Below, piece after piece: positions 53,476 to 61,824 of a stretch of DNA of 64,000 nt (the first letter of the stretch is position 1; every line of letters starts with the position of its first letter). Made by a program: the position numbers and the translations under genes. The stretch covers positions 12,688-76,687 of the forward strand of contig CAZIAD010000012.1 in the NCBI GenBank assembly GCA_964537555.1, written 5' to 3'. Source of the DNA: CAYRWR01 sp964537555 (GTDB lineage Bacteria > Spirochaetota > Brevinematia > Brevinematales > CAYRWR01). Under the pieces are notes generated by a model that saw only the letters and a list, made by a program, of their open reading frames with translations, did not search any database and had not been told where the DNA came from.

Positions 53476-54474
53476 TTACTCTATCACTTTATAATAGTCT
53501 TTTAATTTTCGAATAGTAGGCCATTCTCTGCGGCAGTCCATGCGATTGTAGATGATATAGCTGTAAGCCAGTCCGTGTCCGGTGTAGAGCACCATTCTTT
53601 CGCCGTTCCATTCATCTTCATAGTTCAGCACTGCATCCGGATTGGTCAGAGAAATACGGAATGCCAGACGCTTTTCCTCAGGTGTCATGGGTGGTTTAGG
53701 GACATGGGCAGTCTGTATAAGTGCCGGTGTAGTATCGAGCTGTATATCCAGGGGCTCAGTCCATACCATATTACTGCCATTATTATCCAGGCCCAGTGCG
53801 TTTACCCATTCCAGAGCCTTGTTACGGGTCATGACCTGGGGTACATATCCCACATACATGCGAAATGATGAATTGGTGATCTCAACTTTGAGGACCTGAT
53901 TCTCCCCATTCGTGATCCAGGTATGCTGCCAGTTAAAGGGTACTGCTACCTGCAGATGTGCTTCTTTATAGTCCAGAACTTTTTTATAGAGCTGCACAGT
54001 CTGGGAAAAGTTTAAAAGATCAGCCATAAAGCCGGCGTCGATATTGACCGTGCTGTAAGCATAGATATAGGAATAACCTTGTAATGTCTGTATGACCGCT
54101 ATCGCTCCTCTTTTTTCCTTACCTTTGGCATCTTTAAAGTTGAACTCCCGGGCAATGAGGTAGAGGTCATTGAGATTAAGGCCATAGGTCTTCTGCAATT
54201 CTACACTTTCCCCATGATTGGTCAGCAGTACAGCCTTTAGGTATTCCTCAACCCCTTTCCAGTTATACTGCACCGGTGAGTACTTCAGCTCCATGATCAT
54301 GGTCTTATCTTTGTTCATAGCGGTCAATCCATTGGACAGGTGAGAGACCTGCCAGTCATCGGGTAGGGTAAAAGAGATTCCGGTAAGCTCACTGTCTATA
54401 TGCACCGCATAAGATCTGCTGGTAAAAAACCCCATAAAGATAACAGCAATTATAATTAGGACAGTCTGTTTCAT
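53476..54474 (-). CDS. Secreted protein of unknown family
   Basis: 332 residues. Signal peptide (MKQTVLIIIAVIFMGFFTSRSYA). Two similar halves can be seen: an early ISFTLPDDWQVSHLSNG and a later QVAVPFNWQHTWITNG, each followed by strands, as in two copies of a small PsbP/Mog1-like sandwich domain (tentative). The C-terminal part holds a basic segment RREWPTIRKLKDYY. AAGGAG precedes ATG. Promoter at 54561-54589. Function unknown. Confidence 0.7.
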   Translation of the reverse strand: MKQTVLIIIAVIFMGFFTSRSYAVHIDSELTGISFTLPDDWQVSHLSNGLTAMNKDKTMIMELKYSPVQYNWKGVEEYLKAVLLTNHGESVELQKTYGLNLNDLYLIAREFNFKDAKGKEKRGAIAVIQTLQGYSYIYAYSTVNIDAGFMADLLNFSQTVQLYKKVLDYKEAHLQVAVPFNWQHTWITNGENQVLKVEITNSSFRMYVGYVPQVMTRNKALEWVNALGLDNNGSNMVWTEPLDIQLDTTPALIQTAHVPKPPMTPEEKRLAFRISLTNPDAVLNYEDEWNGERMVLYTGHGLAYSYIIYNRMDCRREWPTIRKLKDYYKVIE

Positions 54475-54560
54475 ATTTCACTCCTTCCTTATCCATTCAT
54501 ACAGAATAAGGGCTTAAACATTACTCTGGATGCAAAAACCAGGATTATTTAAGCATCATT

Positions 54561-54589
54561 ATTTTAGCATTGAAAGAGTGATTTTCCAA
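54561..54589 (-). promoter_or_regulatory. Promoter of the secreted-protein gene at 53476
   Basis: Minus strand TTGGAA (54584-54589), 17-base spacer, TAAAAT (54561-54566). Confidence 0.72.
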
Positions 54590-54606
54590 GTTAAGACGTG
54601 TTGAGA

Positions 54607-56367
54607 TCAGCTGATCTCCGGGCCAGGCTTACCCAGGAAAAATCCCTGAGAATAATCCACACCCATGGACTTGACTATATCCAGGATCTCCTGGTTTTCC
54701 ACATATTCTGCTATGGTCTTAAGATTCAGTTCTTTGCAAAACTTCACTATATTTTCCACTATGATACGGTTATTGGCATTTTTATGTATGTTTTTTATCA
54801 GTGAACCATCGATCTTGAGAAAATCCACATCCAGTTCCAGTAAATAGGAGAAATTGGAATACCCTGAGCCGAAATCATCTATGGAGATCTGACAACCCAG
54901 TTTTTTAATGTTATGAATAAATTCCTTGACCTCGTCCAGATTCTGGATCTGTTCCGTCTCTGTGATCTCAAAGATCAATCGGCCGGCATCAGGAAAATCT
55001 TTGATCTTTTTTTCCAGGATACCATAGAAATATTTATTCTGTAGGTCGAGCATAGAGAGATTAATGGAAAACAGATAAGGCAGATGGTGAAAGTAGAGAA
55101 GGGCTTTTTGTAGCATTAACTCGGTGATCCGGAAATAGCTGCGGGTCTTTTTGGCTATATCCAGAAAATAATAGGGAGTGATGATCTTCTGGTCATTATC
55201 GATGAGCCTGACCAGGCATTCAAATTTTTCGATTTTGCCATTATGATTGTTCATGATAGCCTGGAAAAAGGGGACGATCCTGTCCGACTCCAGAGCCTCT
55301 TCTACTTTTCGGGACCAGTGCAGATTGTTTTCATAATTTTTAACCAGATGTAATTCTTCCTTATAAATGGAAAAAACTTCCTGGATCTGACGGGCATTTC
55401 TGAGGGCCATATCCGCCTTTTCCAGGCAGTTCTTTTTTTCGAGAGATACACCATACGTCACCTTGATAGAGATCTCCTGATCTTCTATGACATAAGGGGA
55501 CTCAAGTATCAGGTTAAGGGTCCGCAGGTACTGTTCCACTTCTTCCTGGCTCCAGGTCTTGAGAGAAAGGACAGCGAATTCATCAGCGTGGAGCTTGTAT
55601 TTTAACAGATGTCCGTCCTGTCTCTGAAAAGAGACCAGCCTGTCTGCTACTTCTTTGAGGATGGCGTCTCCGATAATGGAACCATAGAATCCGGTAAGCT
55701 CCTTAAAACGGTCAATATCAATGATGCATAAGGCATGAAATTTCTTGGTCTGAATGTCCTGGATAAGACGGTTACGATTGTACATCCCGGTCAGGGGGTC
55801 AATAAAGGCCAGCTCCTGGGTCTGTTCTTCTCCTTTTATGCGTACCCGGTCATAAAAATAGGCTATCATAGAAACCAGAAAGTACACCACTGCTGCGATT
55901 ATCAGAAAAGGTACCTCATAAGCAGTCTGTATCACATGCAGCTGCTCTAAGACAATAACAACATTCAGCGTCAGAAATAAACCCAGGATCCAGTATTTTC
56001 CTTTTTGTGAGCCTTTGAGAAAAATAGTGAAGATGGGATAGATAAACAAAATCATCACACCGGTATTGAAAGGCCCTCCTGTGAAAATCAGGTATATGAT
56101 GATAAATGATATCAGATATATATATGCCTCTATCACCCATCTATAAAGTGTAGTCTGTGCAACCAGGTATATCGCTACCCCGAAAAATACTATAAAAAAT
56201 GATAATAGGCCAATATATGTTGTATCATTATTGATAAGGCGATAGGTAAATAAAGTGAGGGTCAGGAATAGATTAATAGAAGAAAAAAATAGGAGAAAGT
56301 TCTTTTTAATGGACATAAAGAAGGGATTATCTATCTGAAATACGATCTGCTTTCTTTTTTTGTTCAT
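54607..56367 (-). CDS. Membrane GGDEF-EAL protein with degenerate GGDEF
   Basis: 586 residues. About six membrane helices occupy 20-172. The GGDEF domain (185-335) keeps IIDIDRFKELT but has H-A-D-E-F at 260-264 instead of G-G-D-E-F, so cyclase activity is doubtful. The EAL domain (345-582) has Glu383 in E-C-L-V-R, N-L-S-M-L-D, DDFGSGYSNFSYL and the catalytic K-I-D-G-S-L-I, so it may hydrolyse cyclic-di-GMP. No ribosome site is clear before ATG. A Crp/Fnr regulator lies 64 bases upstream in the same direction. Confidence 0.88.
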   Translation of the reverse strand: MNKKRKQIVFQIDNPFFMSIKKNFLLFFSSINLFLTLTLFTYRLINNDTTYIGLLSFFIVFFGVAIYLVAQTTLYRWVIEAYIYLISFIIIYLIFTGGPFNTGVMILFIYPIFTIFLKGSQKGKYWILGLFLTLNVVIVLEQLHVIQTAYEVPFLIIAAVVYFLVSMIAYFYDRVRIKGEEQTQELAFIDPLTGMYNRNRLIQDIQTKKFHALCIIDIDRFKELTGFYGSIIGDAILKEVADRLVSFQRQDGHLLKYKLHADEFAVLSLKTWSQEEVEQYLRTLNLILESPYVIEDQEISIKVTYGVSLEKKNCLEKADMALRNARQIQEVFSIYKEELHLVKNYENNLHWSRKVEEALESDRIVPFFQAIMNNHNGKIEKFECLVRLIDNDQKIITPYYFLDIAKKTRSYFRITELMLQKALLYFHHLPYLFSINLSMLDLQNKYFYGILEKKIKDFPDAGRLIFEITETEQIQNLDEVKEFIHNIKKLGCQISIDDFGSGYSNFSYLLELDVDFLKIDGSLIKNIHKNANNRIIVENIVKFCKELNLKTIAEYVENQEILDIVKSMGVDYSQGFFLGKPGPEIS

Positions 56368-56430
56368 AGTGAAATGATAAAGGTAATCCTGTAAATATCA
56401 AGACTTATTTCTTTAACTGAGCAGTGCAGC

Positions 56431-57114
56431 CTATAGGCCTACAGCCCGGCTCAATCCATCCGGATCCTTTATGATAAAGTGCTTGTGATCGCTGTCTATC
56501 AATCCCTGTTCCCTTAATTTGCCTATTTCCAGGCTCACTGATTCCCGGGTGGCGCCTATCATAGTGGCAATATCATAGTGAGTCAGCTTCATATCAATGA
56601 CAGGCTTGCCTTGCTTTATGAGCCCGAACTTTTTGTATAGTCTGAGTAAAATAAAACCAATACGCTGGTATACCGACTTAAACACTAGTTCTTCTATCAA
56701 TAGTTCCAGCTCATATTTACGTAATCCCAGAAGCTTATTTATCTTCAGGATAAGATTGGGTATCCTCTCCTGAAACATGATAAACTCCTGACGGGGCATC
56801 CTGCAGATCAATACCTCTCCCACGGCTTTAGCATATTCATTGCTGGGAGCGTTTTCCTGAGTAGTCAGTTCCCCAAATACTTCGAATTCCTTGAGTATAG
56901 CTGTCACGAGCTCCCGGCCCGTGTTATCGATCCTATACAGCTTTACCTTTCCCTGTTTAAGAAAATACACAAACTTTTCTGATTCCAGGGGATGATAAAT
57001 GATGGCATCATGATCATATTTTTTATGCCGGGACTGGTCGTCCAGCATGAGCAATTCGGCGGGTTTCAGCCCCTGGAAAATGTTAATGTTTTGCAGATAC
57101 CATAATTTGTTCAT
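56431..57114 (-). CDS. Crp/Fnr-family transcription regulator
   Basis: 227 residues. N-terminal cyclic-nucleotide-binding-like barrel (IFQGLKPAEL, KFVYFLKQGKVKLYRID, FEVFGELTTQ) joined by the long helix to a winged HTH: LTHYDIATMIGATRESVSLEIGKLREQGLI. There are no Fnr-type N-terminal cysteines, so it is not an Fe-S oxygen sensor. The barrel lacks the cAMP-contact R-S motif (A-P-S-N-E instead), so the effector is unknown. AGGA lies 5 bases before ATG. It may control the EAL gene that follows. Confidence 0.9.
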   Translation of the reverse strand: MNKLWYLQNINIFQGLKPAELLMLDDQSRHKKYDHDAIIYHPLESEKFVYFLKQGKVKLYRIDNTGRELVTAILKEFEVFGELTTQENAPSNEYAKAVGEVLICRMPRQEFIMFQERIPNLILKINKLLGLRKYELELLIEELVFKSVYQRIGFILLRLYKKFGLIKQGKPVIDMKLTHYDIATMIGATRESVSLEIGKLREQGLIDSDHKHFIIKDPDGLSRAVGL

Positions 57115-57200
57115 TTTATTCCTGTTTATAGTGTTATTAAGCTCTTATCATTCCATCTGGGTATATCACCAGCATGCACTGAGTGTTTATAACAGGAGCT

Positions 57201-58835
57201 TTATATTTTTTTCTCACAGTATCGTTGATATTCCATTAACTTTGGGTCATTGGGTACATCAATTAATCCCTGATTAATGATCTGCAGAGCTGTCTTATAT
57301 TTAGCCTGTTCGATATAGGAATAAGCCCATTCTCTGTAGGCTATTTTAAGATTATTCTGCATCCCTTCATCATAGGGCATATATTTTAATGCCAGTTTAA
57401 AATAGTAGATTCCGTAATTATAGTCCTTTTTCTTCATATATTCTATAGCTTCTTTACCGGTCAGAGAGGAGCCATTATTTCTGAGTATTTCCGATGCAGG
57501 CAGATAGCTAATGCCTTTATCGATCAATTCCAGGCTTTTCTTCAGATCTCCCTGTTCATAGTATTTTAATGAGAGCCTGCTGTAGTAGCTTTCCAGTATA
57601 GAACGGAAATCCCGGTTGTTTTTCAAAAGATCATACCATTTCAGAAACAGTTCTTCTCCCTCGGGATATTTTTCCCACTTAATCAGGAGCTGCTTATACA
57701 GTTCATTTAAGCCATTCAGCATCAGATCCTGGATGTTTTTAGAAAAAGACATTTTACTATAGGCTATCTCTGTGTATTTGTATGCAGCCTCAAAGTCCTT
57801 GTCCTGATTGACCAGGCGGTAGATCAGCCTTCTGAACAGGTTTTCCTGGACATCGGCTAAAGAGCTGCCCAGTATGTCCTGAGCATGTTTAAAAGCAGCA
57901 AAAGCTTCATCGTATTTACCTTTTTCAACAAGATCATTCAGGTAAGTGTCCACGGCCAGCTTATAGTTTTCTGCAATATCGTCTCTGATTTTCAGTTCCG
58001 AGACCGCCTCTTCCAGCACATCCATAGCTTTCTTATAATTCTTTTCTGTATTGACCAGGTAGTAGGCATATCCGCTATATCCATCTATCACATTGGAATA
58101 GATGTTTTTACCCTCAGGGTAAATGGCATAGGCTTTTAATGCATTTTGAAAAGCCAGGTAGGGAAGTTTGGCTTTGGAAGCAAAAAATGCCCGGTTGGCA
58201 TAGACATAGGCCAGCAGGCCTTTTTTACCTACCCTTTCCCCTGATTGCATGGCATCTGTATAGGTCATACCTGTAAGTTTTTTAATACTTTTCTGGGCTT
58301 CAGGATTATTGGCCACATCAAAGCCTAAAGGAGTAGTGTTTTCTACAGCAATGACATTGGTGGAAATAAAGAGCAGGCTGAAGGTATGCTCGGGCATGAC
58401 CTGGGTCTCTGCCTTAATACCCCCGGCCTCCACCAGGATATTGTAAAGTAAGGTGGACGACAGGCAGTTATATTCTCCGATTTTCAGAGCTACATCCAGA
58501 GTGGTAGCAGACTTTTTGTAGGACTTTAACACCTTCTTATGCATGTAGTCAAAAATGGCAGAACTACGCTTAAAGGGATCAGTAGGTGATATAGTCTTTT
58601 TGATCTCCGAGACCAGGCTGTCCATCTGTAATAAATAAGGCTGCATATTGTCCCCACTCACCCCGGAAGCGATTAACCCTCCTTCCCTCAGAGAAAAACT
58701 ATCCGGAGAAAGGAGCAACTGATATTCCTGAGAATCTTTGGGAACATCCAGGAAGCGGGAAAAATAGGCATAATGGGTGGAAGAACATCCCAGTATCAGA
58801 ATCGCCAGAATCACTGATCTTTTTATGTAATTCAT
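57201..58835 (-). CDS. Lipoprotein with SirB1/transglutaminase-like domain and TPRs
   Basis: 544 residues. Perfect lipobox I-L-G-C with Cys17. Residues 85-165 have the thiol-protease-like motif of the SirB1/transglutaminase group: Cys124 in EYNCLSSTLLYNIL and His150 in MPEHTFSLL. From about 200 to the end are TPR-like helical repeats (AFQNALKAYAIYPEGKNIYSNV; GIYYFKLALKYMPYDEGMQNNL; ALQIINQGLIDVPNDPKLMEY). It is thus an envelope lipoprotein with a likely peptidase or binding domain plus scaffold. AGGAG lies before ATG. Neighbours give no clear job. Confidence 0.82.
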   Translation of the reverse strand: MNYIKRSVILAILILGCSSTHYAYFSRFLDVPKDSQEYQLLLSPDSFSLREGGLIASGVSGDNMQPYLLQMDSLVSEIKKTISPTDPFKRSSAIFDYMHKKVLKSYKKSATTLDVALKIGEYNCLSSTLLYNILVEAGGIKAETQVMPEHTFSLLFISTNVIAVENTTPLGFDVANNPEAQKSIKKLTGMTYTDAMQSGERVGKKGLLAYVYANRAFFASKAKLPYLAFQNALKAYAIYPEGKNIYSNVIDGYSGYAYYLVNTEKNYKKAMDVLEEAVSELKIRDDIAENYKLAVDTYLNDLVEKGKYDEAFAAFKHAQDILGSSLADVQENLFRRLIYRLVNQDKDFEAAYKYTEIAYSKMSFSKNIQDLMLNGLNELYKQLLIKWEKYPEGEELFLKWYDLLKNNRDFRSILESYYSRLSLKYYEQGDLKKSLELIDKGISYLPASEILRNNGSSLTGKEAIEYMKKKDYNYGIYYFKLALKYMPYDEGMQNNLKIAYREWAYSYIEQAKYKTALQIINQGLIDVPNDPKLMEYQRYCEKKI

Positions 58836-58877
58836 TTTAGTCTCCTATTATTTATATATCATTATAATATAACAATT

Positions 58878-59639
58878 TCAATCACTTAAGGAAATACCGG
58901 CAGATTTTGAAATATTCTGATTCTGTAAGACCAGACTGACCAGTATGATCAATTTTGCCAGTATCAGGGAAATATCCGCCAGCTCCATCCAGGGGCCTTT
59001 CATAACCTGACTCAGAATCAGGGATATCAGGATCAGAGGGGAGAGAAGCAGGTATAATAACAGGGGGATACGTGTTTTCTGCTCTCCCTTTTTAAACAGC
59101 AGAATGATGACAATGCCTAAATAGACCATATACTGACCCAGGTCATAGAGTACACTGATCCCGCTGAGACTGAAGAGCAGCAGCAGCCCGATCATAATCT
59201 GAATAAACAGGACATCCTGCTTCTTTTCCATAAAGAGAAAGCTGAAGAATACCAGGCCATACCCCAGTATAGAATAGTCTATGTGTATACTCCCTAAGCT
59301 CAGGCTATACCCTGAAAGACTCAAAATGACTCCGGCGAAAAGCAGGGCCCCTGCCAGCTCTATTTCCATTCTCATAAAAGAAATAATGAATACAGTCACC
59401 AGGATTATAAGTTGGATCAGGGGTAAAAAATGAAAAAGATTAAAAACTGCCAGTAAAGCACAGACTGATAACAGTACTGCGCCAGCAGCGTCATTCCAGG
59501 AGGGATGCTGCCACAGTGAGGAAATCAGCACTAATAGATATAATGCGCCCAGTATATAGATTTTGAGCGGGAATTGAATCAGATCCGCGGTCTGTATGGC
59601 CATCAAAAGAGCACTATAGAGAAAAGTCCTCAGTATCAC
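58878..59639 (-). CDS. Polytopic membrane protein coupled to pyrK
   Basis: 253 residues from GTG 59639, chosen because its GTGA overlaps the pyrK stop and AAGG lies 7 bases upstream; an ATG six codons earlier is also in frame. It has nine or ten hydrophobic helices with few charges (for example ALYLLVLISSLW, LIILVTVFIISFM, LLLYLLLSPLILISLILS). No family is recognised. The tight overlap with an electron-transfer subunit suggests that the two act together, but this is inference. Confidence 0.7.
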   Translation of the reverse strand: MILRTFLYSALLMAIQTADLIQFPLKIYILGALYLLVLISSLWQHPSWNDAAGAVLLSVCALLAVFNLFHFLPLIQLIILVTVFIISFMRMEIELAGALLFAGVILSLSGYSLSLGSIHIDYSILGYGLVFFSFLFMEKKQDVLFIQIMIGLLLLFSLSGISVLYDLGQYMVYLGIVIILLFKKGEQKTRIPLLLYLLLSPLILISLILSQVMKGPWMELADISLILAKLIILVSLVLQNQNISKSAGISLSD

Positions 59640-60388
59640 AATTCGACCTTGTCCCATTCAAATACAGGGCCATCTATGCAACAGAGCTGCATCTGTTCTG
59701 TTCCGGGCAAGGGCACAGAGCAGCCCTTACAGGCCCCGAAACCGCAACCCATGTAGGTCTCCAGAGAATAATAGGCCTGAACATCCCCCAGGGTAGTAAA
59801 ATAGGCACTGAGGGCTCTGAACATAGGGGTAGGGCCACAGGCATAGATAGTATATTGATCCAGATCCATCTTTTTCAGCAGGTCTATCACATTGCCCTTT
59901 AAACCCTGACTGCCGTCATCAGTAGCCAGCTCATAGGAACAATACTGCTCCCAGGGCCGCATATCAGGGATCATGGTATGATTACGGGCACCATAGGCCA
60001 GGGTGGCCCCAGGAATGCGGTGCGCAAATAAAAGAAAAGGGGCAATGCCGATACCTCCTGCCACAAAAAGGGCCTTCTTTCCCGTTGTGGGCTCTGGAAA
60101 TTCATTGCCCAGAGGGCCTATGATATTCAGCTCTTCCCCTATGTTTTTACGGCATAATAACTCTGTCCCTTTTCCTATAGCATGCAGCATGATCCACAGG
60201 ATAGACCCATCCACATCGGCAATAGAAAAAGGCCTGCGCAGCAGAGGGTCATAGCCTTCTCCGGCCCGGATATTTACGAACTGACCAGGCCGGGCAGCCA
60301 GGGCCATATCACGCGTCTCCACTGCCAGCCAGGTATAAGGGCCATCCTGCCTTTTATCCACTATCCGTGTGATCTCTTTATATTTCAT
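59636..60388 (-). CDS. pyrK: Dihydroorotate dehydrogenase electron-transfer subunit (PyrK-like)
   Basis: 250 residues of the ferredoxin-NADP reductase superfamily. FAD-binding R-R-P-F-S-I and GPLGNEF, the NAD-binding GGIGIAPFLLFA and the C-terminal [2Fe-2S] cysteines Cys215, Cys220, Cys223 and Cys236 or 237 (CGFGACKGC...LCC) match PyrK. PyrK normally pairs with PyrD class 1B to pass electrons from dihydroorotate to NAD. No pyrD is adjacent; it may be elsewhere, or this copy may serve another redox partner. Promoter at 60410-60438; GGAG before ATG. Confidence 0.9.
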   Translation of the reverse strand: MKYKEITRIVDKRQDGPYTWLAVETRDMALAARPGQFVNIRAGEGYDPLLRRPFSIADVDGSILWIMLHAIGKGTELLCRKNIGEELNIIGPLGNEFPEPTTGKKALFVAGGIGIAPFLLFAHRIPGATLAYGARNHTMIPDMRPWEQYCSYELATDDGSQGLKGNVIDLLKKMDLDQYTIYACGPTPMFRALSAYFTTLGDVQAYYSLETYMGCGFGACKGCSVPLPGTEQMQLCCIDGPVFEWDKVEL

Positions 60389-60409
60389 ATATACTCCAAT
60401 TGTGAGAAT

Positions 60410-60438
60410 AGTTTAATTCAAACCCGGATGGATGTCAA
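60410..60438 (-). promoter_or_regulatory. Promoter of pyrK and the membrane-protein gene
   Basis: Minus strand perfect TTGACA (60433-60438), 17-base spacer, TAAACT (60410-60415). Confidence 0.78.
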
Positions 60439-60483
60439 AGCATCGTTGAGTCAGCTAAAGTATTTGTGTGTGCCATAATTTGA

Positions 60484-60512
60484 TTGACCATTTATACTAT
60501 ACTCAATATAAT
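60484..60512 (+). promoter_or_regulatory. Promoter of rarA
   Basis: TTGACC (60484-60489), 17-base spacer, perfect TATAAT (60507-60512); start codon at 60534. Confidence 0.85.
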
Positions 60513-60533
60513 ATATAAAAACAGGATAAGCTT

Positions 60534-61805
60534 TTGGAACTATACCAGTCTCACTCTTTACCTCTCTCTAAGAGAATGATGCCTCAGAATCTGTCCCAGT
60601 TTATGGGCCAGAAACACCTCACTGCACCGGGACGGCCTATATATACCATGCTGGAAAATAAAATGGTCCACTCCATGATATTTTACGGCCCCCCCGCTAC
60701 CGGTAAGACCAGCCTGGCTGAGATCATCGCCCGGGAATCCCAATGTCATTTCATTATGAGCAGTGCCCTCACCCTGGATAGTGAAGAGATCCGCAATCAT
60801 CTTAAGACAGCCCAGCAGAAAAAAACAGAAGGCTATGACACCATCCTGTTTATAGATGAGATCCACCGCCTCTATAAACCCAAGCAGGATGCATTTTTGT
60901 CGGCTATAGAGAACGGGCTGGTACATATTATCGGAGCGACTACCGAAAACCCCTATTTTATTATGCAGCCAGCCTTGCGGTCCCGGGTCTTTATCTATGA
61001 GTTTAAAAACCTGTCGGATCTGGATAAGCGTTCAATCCTGACCCATGCCCTTCAGGAAGATGAGTTCCTCAATAAACTGGATATCAGCCTGGAGGAAGGA
61101 GCTACTGAGACTCTGCTGGAACTGGCCGCTGACCCCCGTATGCTCCTTAATACCCTGGAGATGACTATCCTATCCAAAGGCCCCGGTGAAAAGTGGACTC
61201 TCAACTCCGATGATTTCCGTACTATTTTAAATCGTTCCGATACCCGCTATTCCAGTGATGAAGGGCATTATGATACCATCTCTGCTTTTATAAAGTCCGT
61301 GCGAGGCTCCGACCCTGATGCGGCTGTCTATTACTTAATGGTCATGCTGGAGAGCGGAGAAGACCCCCTGTTTATTGCCCGCAGGCTCATTATCCTGGCG
61401 GGTGAAGATATTGGCCTGGCCTATCCGGAAGGGCTATCTATTGCCGTTTCCGCCTATACTGCTCTGGAAAAAATAGGTATGCCCGAAGGGGTCTATCCCC
61501 TCATCCATGTCACTACCTTATTAGCCGGAGTCCCCAAGAGTAATTCCACTACCCTGGCCATGGGCCGGGCCCGGAGAGATATTGAATCCGGTAAAAGACT
61601 GGACATCCCATCCTATCTCCGGGAAGCTTCATTCAAAGGGGCTAAAGATCTGGGCAGGGGTATAGGCTATAAATATCCCCATGACTACCCTAATCACTGG
61701 GTAGACCAGAAATACCTGAGTGAAGACCTTCGTTATTATGAGCCCGGAGAACTGGGATTTGAGAAAAAGATCAAGGACTGGCTGTCTCATCTGAAAAAAG
61801 ATTGA
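60534..61805 (+). CDS. rarA: Replication-associated recombination AAA+ ATPase
   Basis: RarA/MgsA is a clamp-loader-like AAA+ ATPase that acts at stalled replication forks. 423 residues. Walker A GPPATGKT is at 52-59, Walker B with IDEIHR at 107-112, sensor 1 in GATTENP and the arginine finger in ALRSRVFIYEF. The C-terminal tetramerisation domain has KSVRGSDPDAAVYYL, RRLIILAGEDIGLA and GVPKSNSTTLAMG. The start is TTG at 60534 with AGGA upstream; the N-terminal PLSKRMMPQNLSQFMGQKHL matches the family, so this start is about right. Confidence 0.93.
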   Translation: MELYQSHSLPLSKRMMPQNLSQFMGQKHLTAPGRPIYTMLENKMVHSMIFYGPPATGKTSLAEIIARESQCHFIMSSALTLDSEEIRNHLKTAQQKKTEGYDTILFIDEIHRLYKPKQDAFLSAIENGLVHIIGATTENPYFIMQPALRSRVFIYEFKNLSDLDKRSILTHALQEDEFLNKLDISLEEGATETLLELAADPRMLLNTLEMTILSKGPGEKWTLNSDDFRTILNRSDTRYSSDEGHYDTISAFIKSVRGSDPDAAVYYLMVMLESGEDPLFIARRLIILAGEDIGLAYPEGLSIAVSAYTALEKIGMPEGVYPLIHVTTLLAGVPKSNSTTLAMGRARRDIESGKRLDIPSYLREASFKGAKDLGRGIGYKYPHDYPNHWVDQKYLSEDLRYYEPGELGFEKKIKDWLSHLKKD

Positions 61806-61824
61806 TTTTTAACAGCTTGATTAT

